A stretch of 64,000 nt of DNA from Salisediminibacterium beveridgei. GTDB taxonomy: Bacteria > Bacillota > Bacilli > Bacillales > Salisediminibacteriaceae. A program made the position numbers and the translations under genes. The notes under the pieces were generated by a model. That model saw only the letters and a program-made list of their open reading frames with translations, was not told the DNA's origin and made no database searches. The DNA lies in NCBI RefSeq assembly GCF_001721685.1, contig NZ_CP012502.1, positions 1,736,001 to 1,800,000 of the forward strand. The letters run 5' to 3'. Shown in pieces: positions 63,781 through 64,000 of this stretch; positions within the stretch are counted from its first letter, which is position 1, and each line of letters opens with the position of its first letter.

Positions 63781-64000
63781 ATGATGAATTTTATTGTGTC
63801 TGACGATGCCATTGCTTTTTATAAACATGAAATGCGTTTGGTAGATGGAGACGAATTGCACCTTTTTGTACGTGTTGGTGGGGTAGGATCGGGTGGATTT
63901 TCAGTCGGTCTGGCCCGGGGGAAACCGGAACTCGAAGCCGAAGTCATCGAGAAAGATGGTATTCTGTTCTATGTCACTGCCGAAGACGCTTGGTATTTCG
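63781..64000 (+). CDS. HesB/YneR-like protein (partial)
   Basis: The gene begins at an ATG after AAGGAG and runs off the window after 73 codons. FIVSDDAIAFYKHEM, then LFVRVGG...GGFSVGLARGKP, match the HesB/IscA-like YneR group of Bacillaceae. The cysteines of true IscA scaffolds are not visible in the part seen; they would normally lie further on or be absent in this subgroup. Confidence 0.75.
   Translation, partial: MMNFIVSDDAIAFYKHEMRLVDGDELHLFVRVGGVGSGGFSVGLARGKPELEAEVIEKDGILFYVTAEDAWYF

Overview
The window comes from the chromosome of a low-to-moderate G+C, Gram-positive, Bacillaceae-type bacterium. Ribosome binding sites are strong (AGGAGG or AAGGAG), TTG and GTG starts are common, and gene content and order look like Bacillus: argCJBD-carAB-argF, parE-parC, proBA, typA, ohr, msrA, cvfB and a UPF0237-UPF0210 pair. 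A complete ectABC operon, a fused glycine-betaine/choline-type ABC transporter and a proBA operon suggest a salt-adapted, perhaps alkaliphilic, member of the family. No species can be named from sequence alone. I see no rRNA, tRNA, CRISPR array, prophage or insertion sequence; the only mobility-type gene is one small tyrosine recombinase.

Layout. 1-6.8 kb: the end of an AdhE-type alcohol dehydrogenase, then housekeeping and stress enzymes (acetyltransferase-like protein, C45-type Ntn hydrolase, old yellow enzyme, Ohr, MsrA, serine hydrolase, cardiolipin synthase). 6.9-20.5 kb: a long arginine block, argCJBD-carAB-argF then argG-argH, with candidate ARG boxes at both promoters, followed by a small cysteine-containing protein and ilvE. 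20.6-25.8 kb: a membrane protein, a DNA-repair trio (family 6 uracil/hypoxanthine glycosylase, 5'-3' exonuclease, tiny zinc-ribbon protein), a DCC protein, an integrase and an AbrB-type membrane protein. 25.8-35.7 kb: ectABC, typA, proBA, and the ACT-domain/UPF0210 pair, all on the minus strand, the last behind a glycine riboswitch. 35.7-43.9 kb: a membrane-anchored serine hydrolase, an acyltransferase, an EamA transporter, an amt operon with a GlnD-like nucleotidyltransferase and an exonuclease, then a glycerol-1-phosphate dehydrogenase/HAD phosphatase pair. 44-54 kb: ilvA, cvfB, topB, a metallophosphoesterase, several small enzymes and speD. 54-64 kb: topoisomerase IV, then M32 carboxypeptidase, Opu transporter, Usp and CoA-binding genes, ending in a partial HesB-like gene.

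How the parts work together. The arginine block encodes acetyl-cycle ornithine synthesis, a dedicated carbamoyl-phosphate synthase and the three steps to arginine. Compatible solutes are covered three ways: synthesis of ectoine, synthesis of proline, and uptake of betaine-type solutes. Nitrogen import by Amt appears to be under TnrA/GlnR-type control, judged by a perfect 17-bp box placed at the classical activating position.

The least explained items are the amt-DUF294-exonuclease operon, the glycine riboswitch in front of the ACT/UPF0210 pair, the G1P dehydrogenase/HAD pair, the hairpin-only leader of proBA, and several small proteins with conserved-looking cysteines. I found no wholly new multi-gene defence or biosynthetic system.
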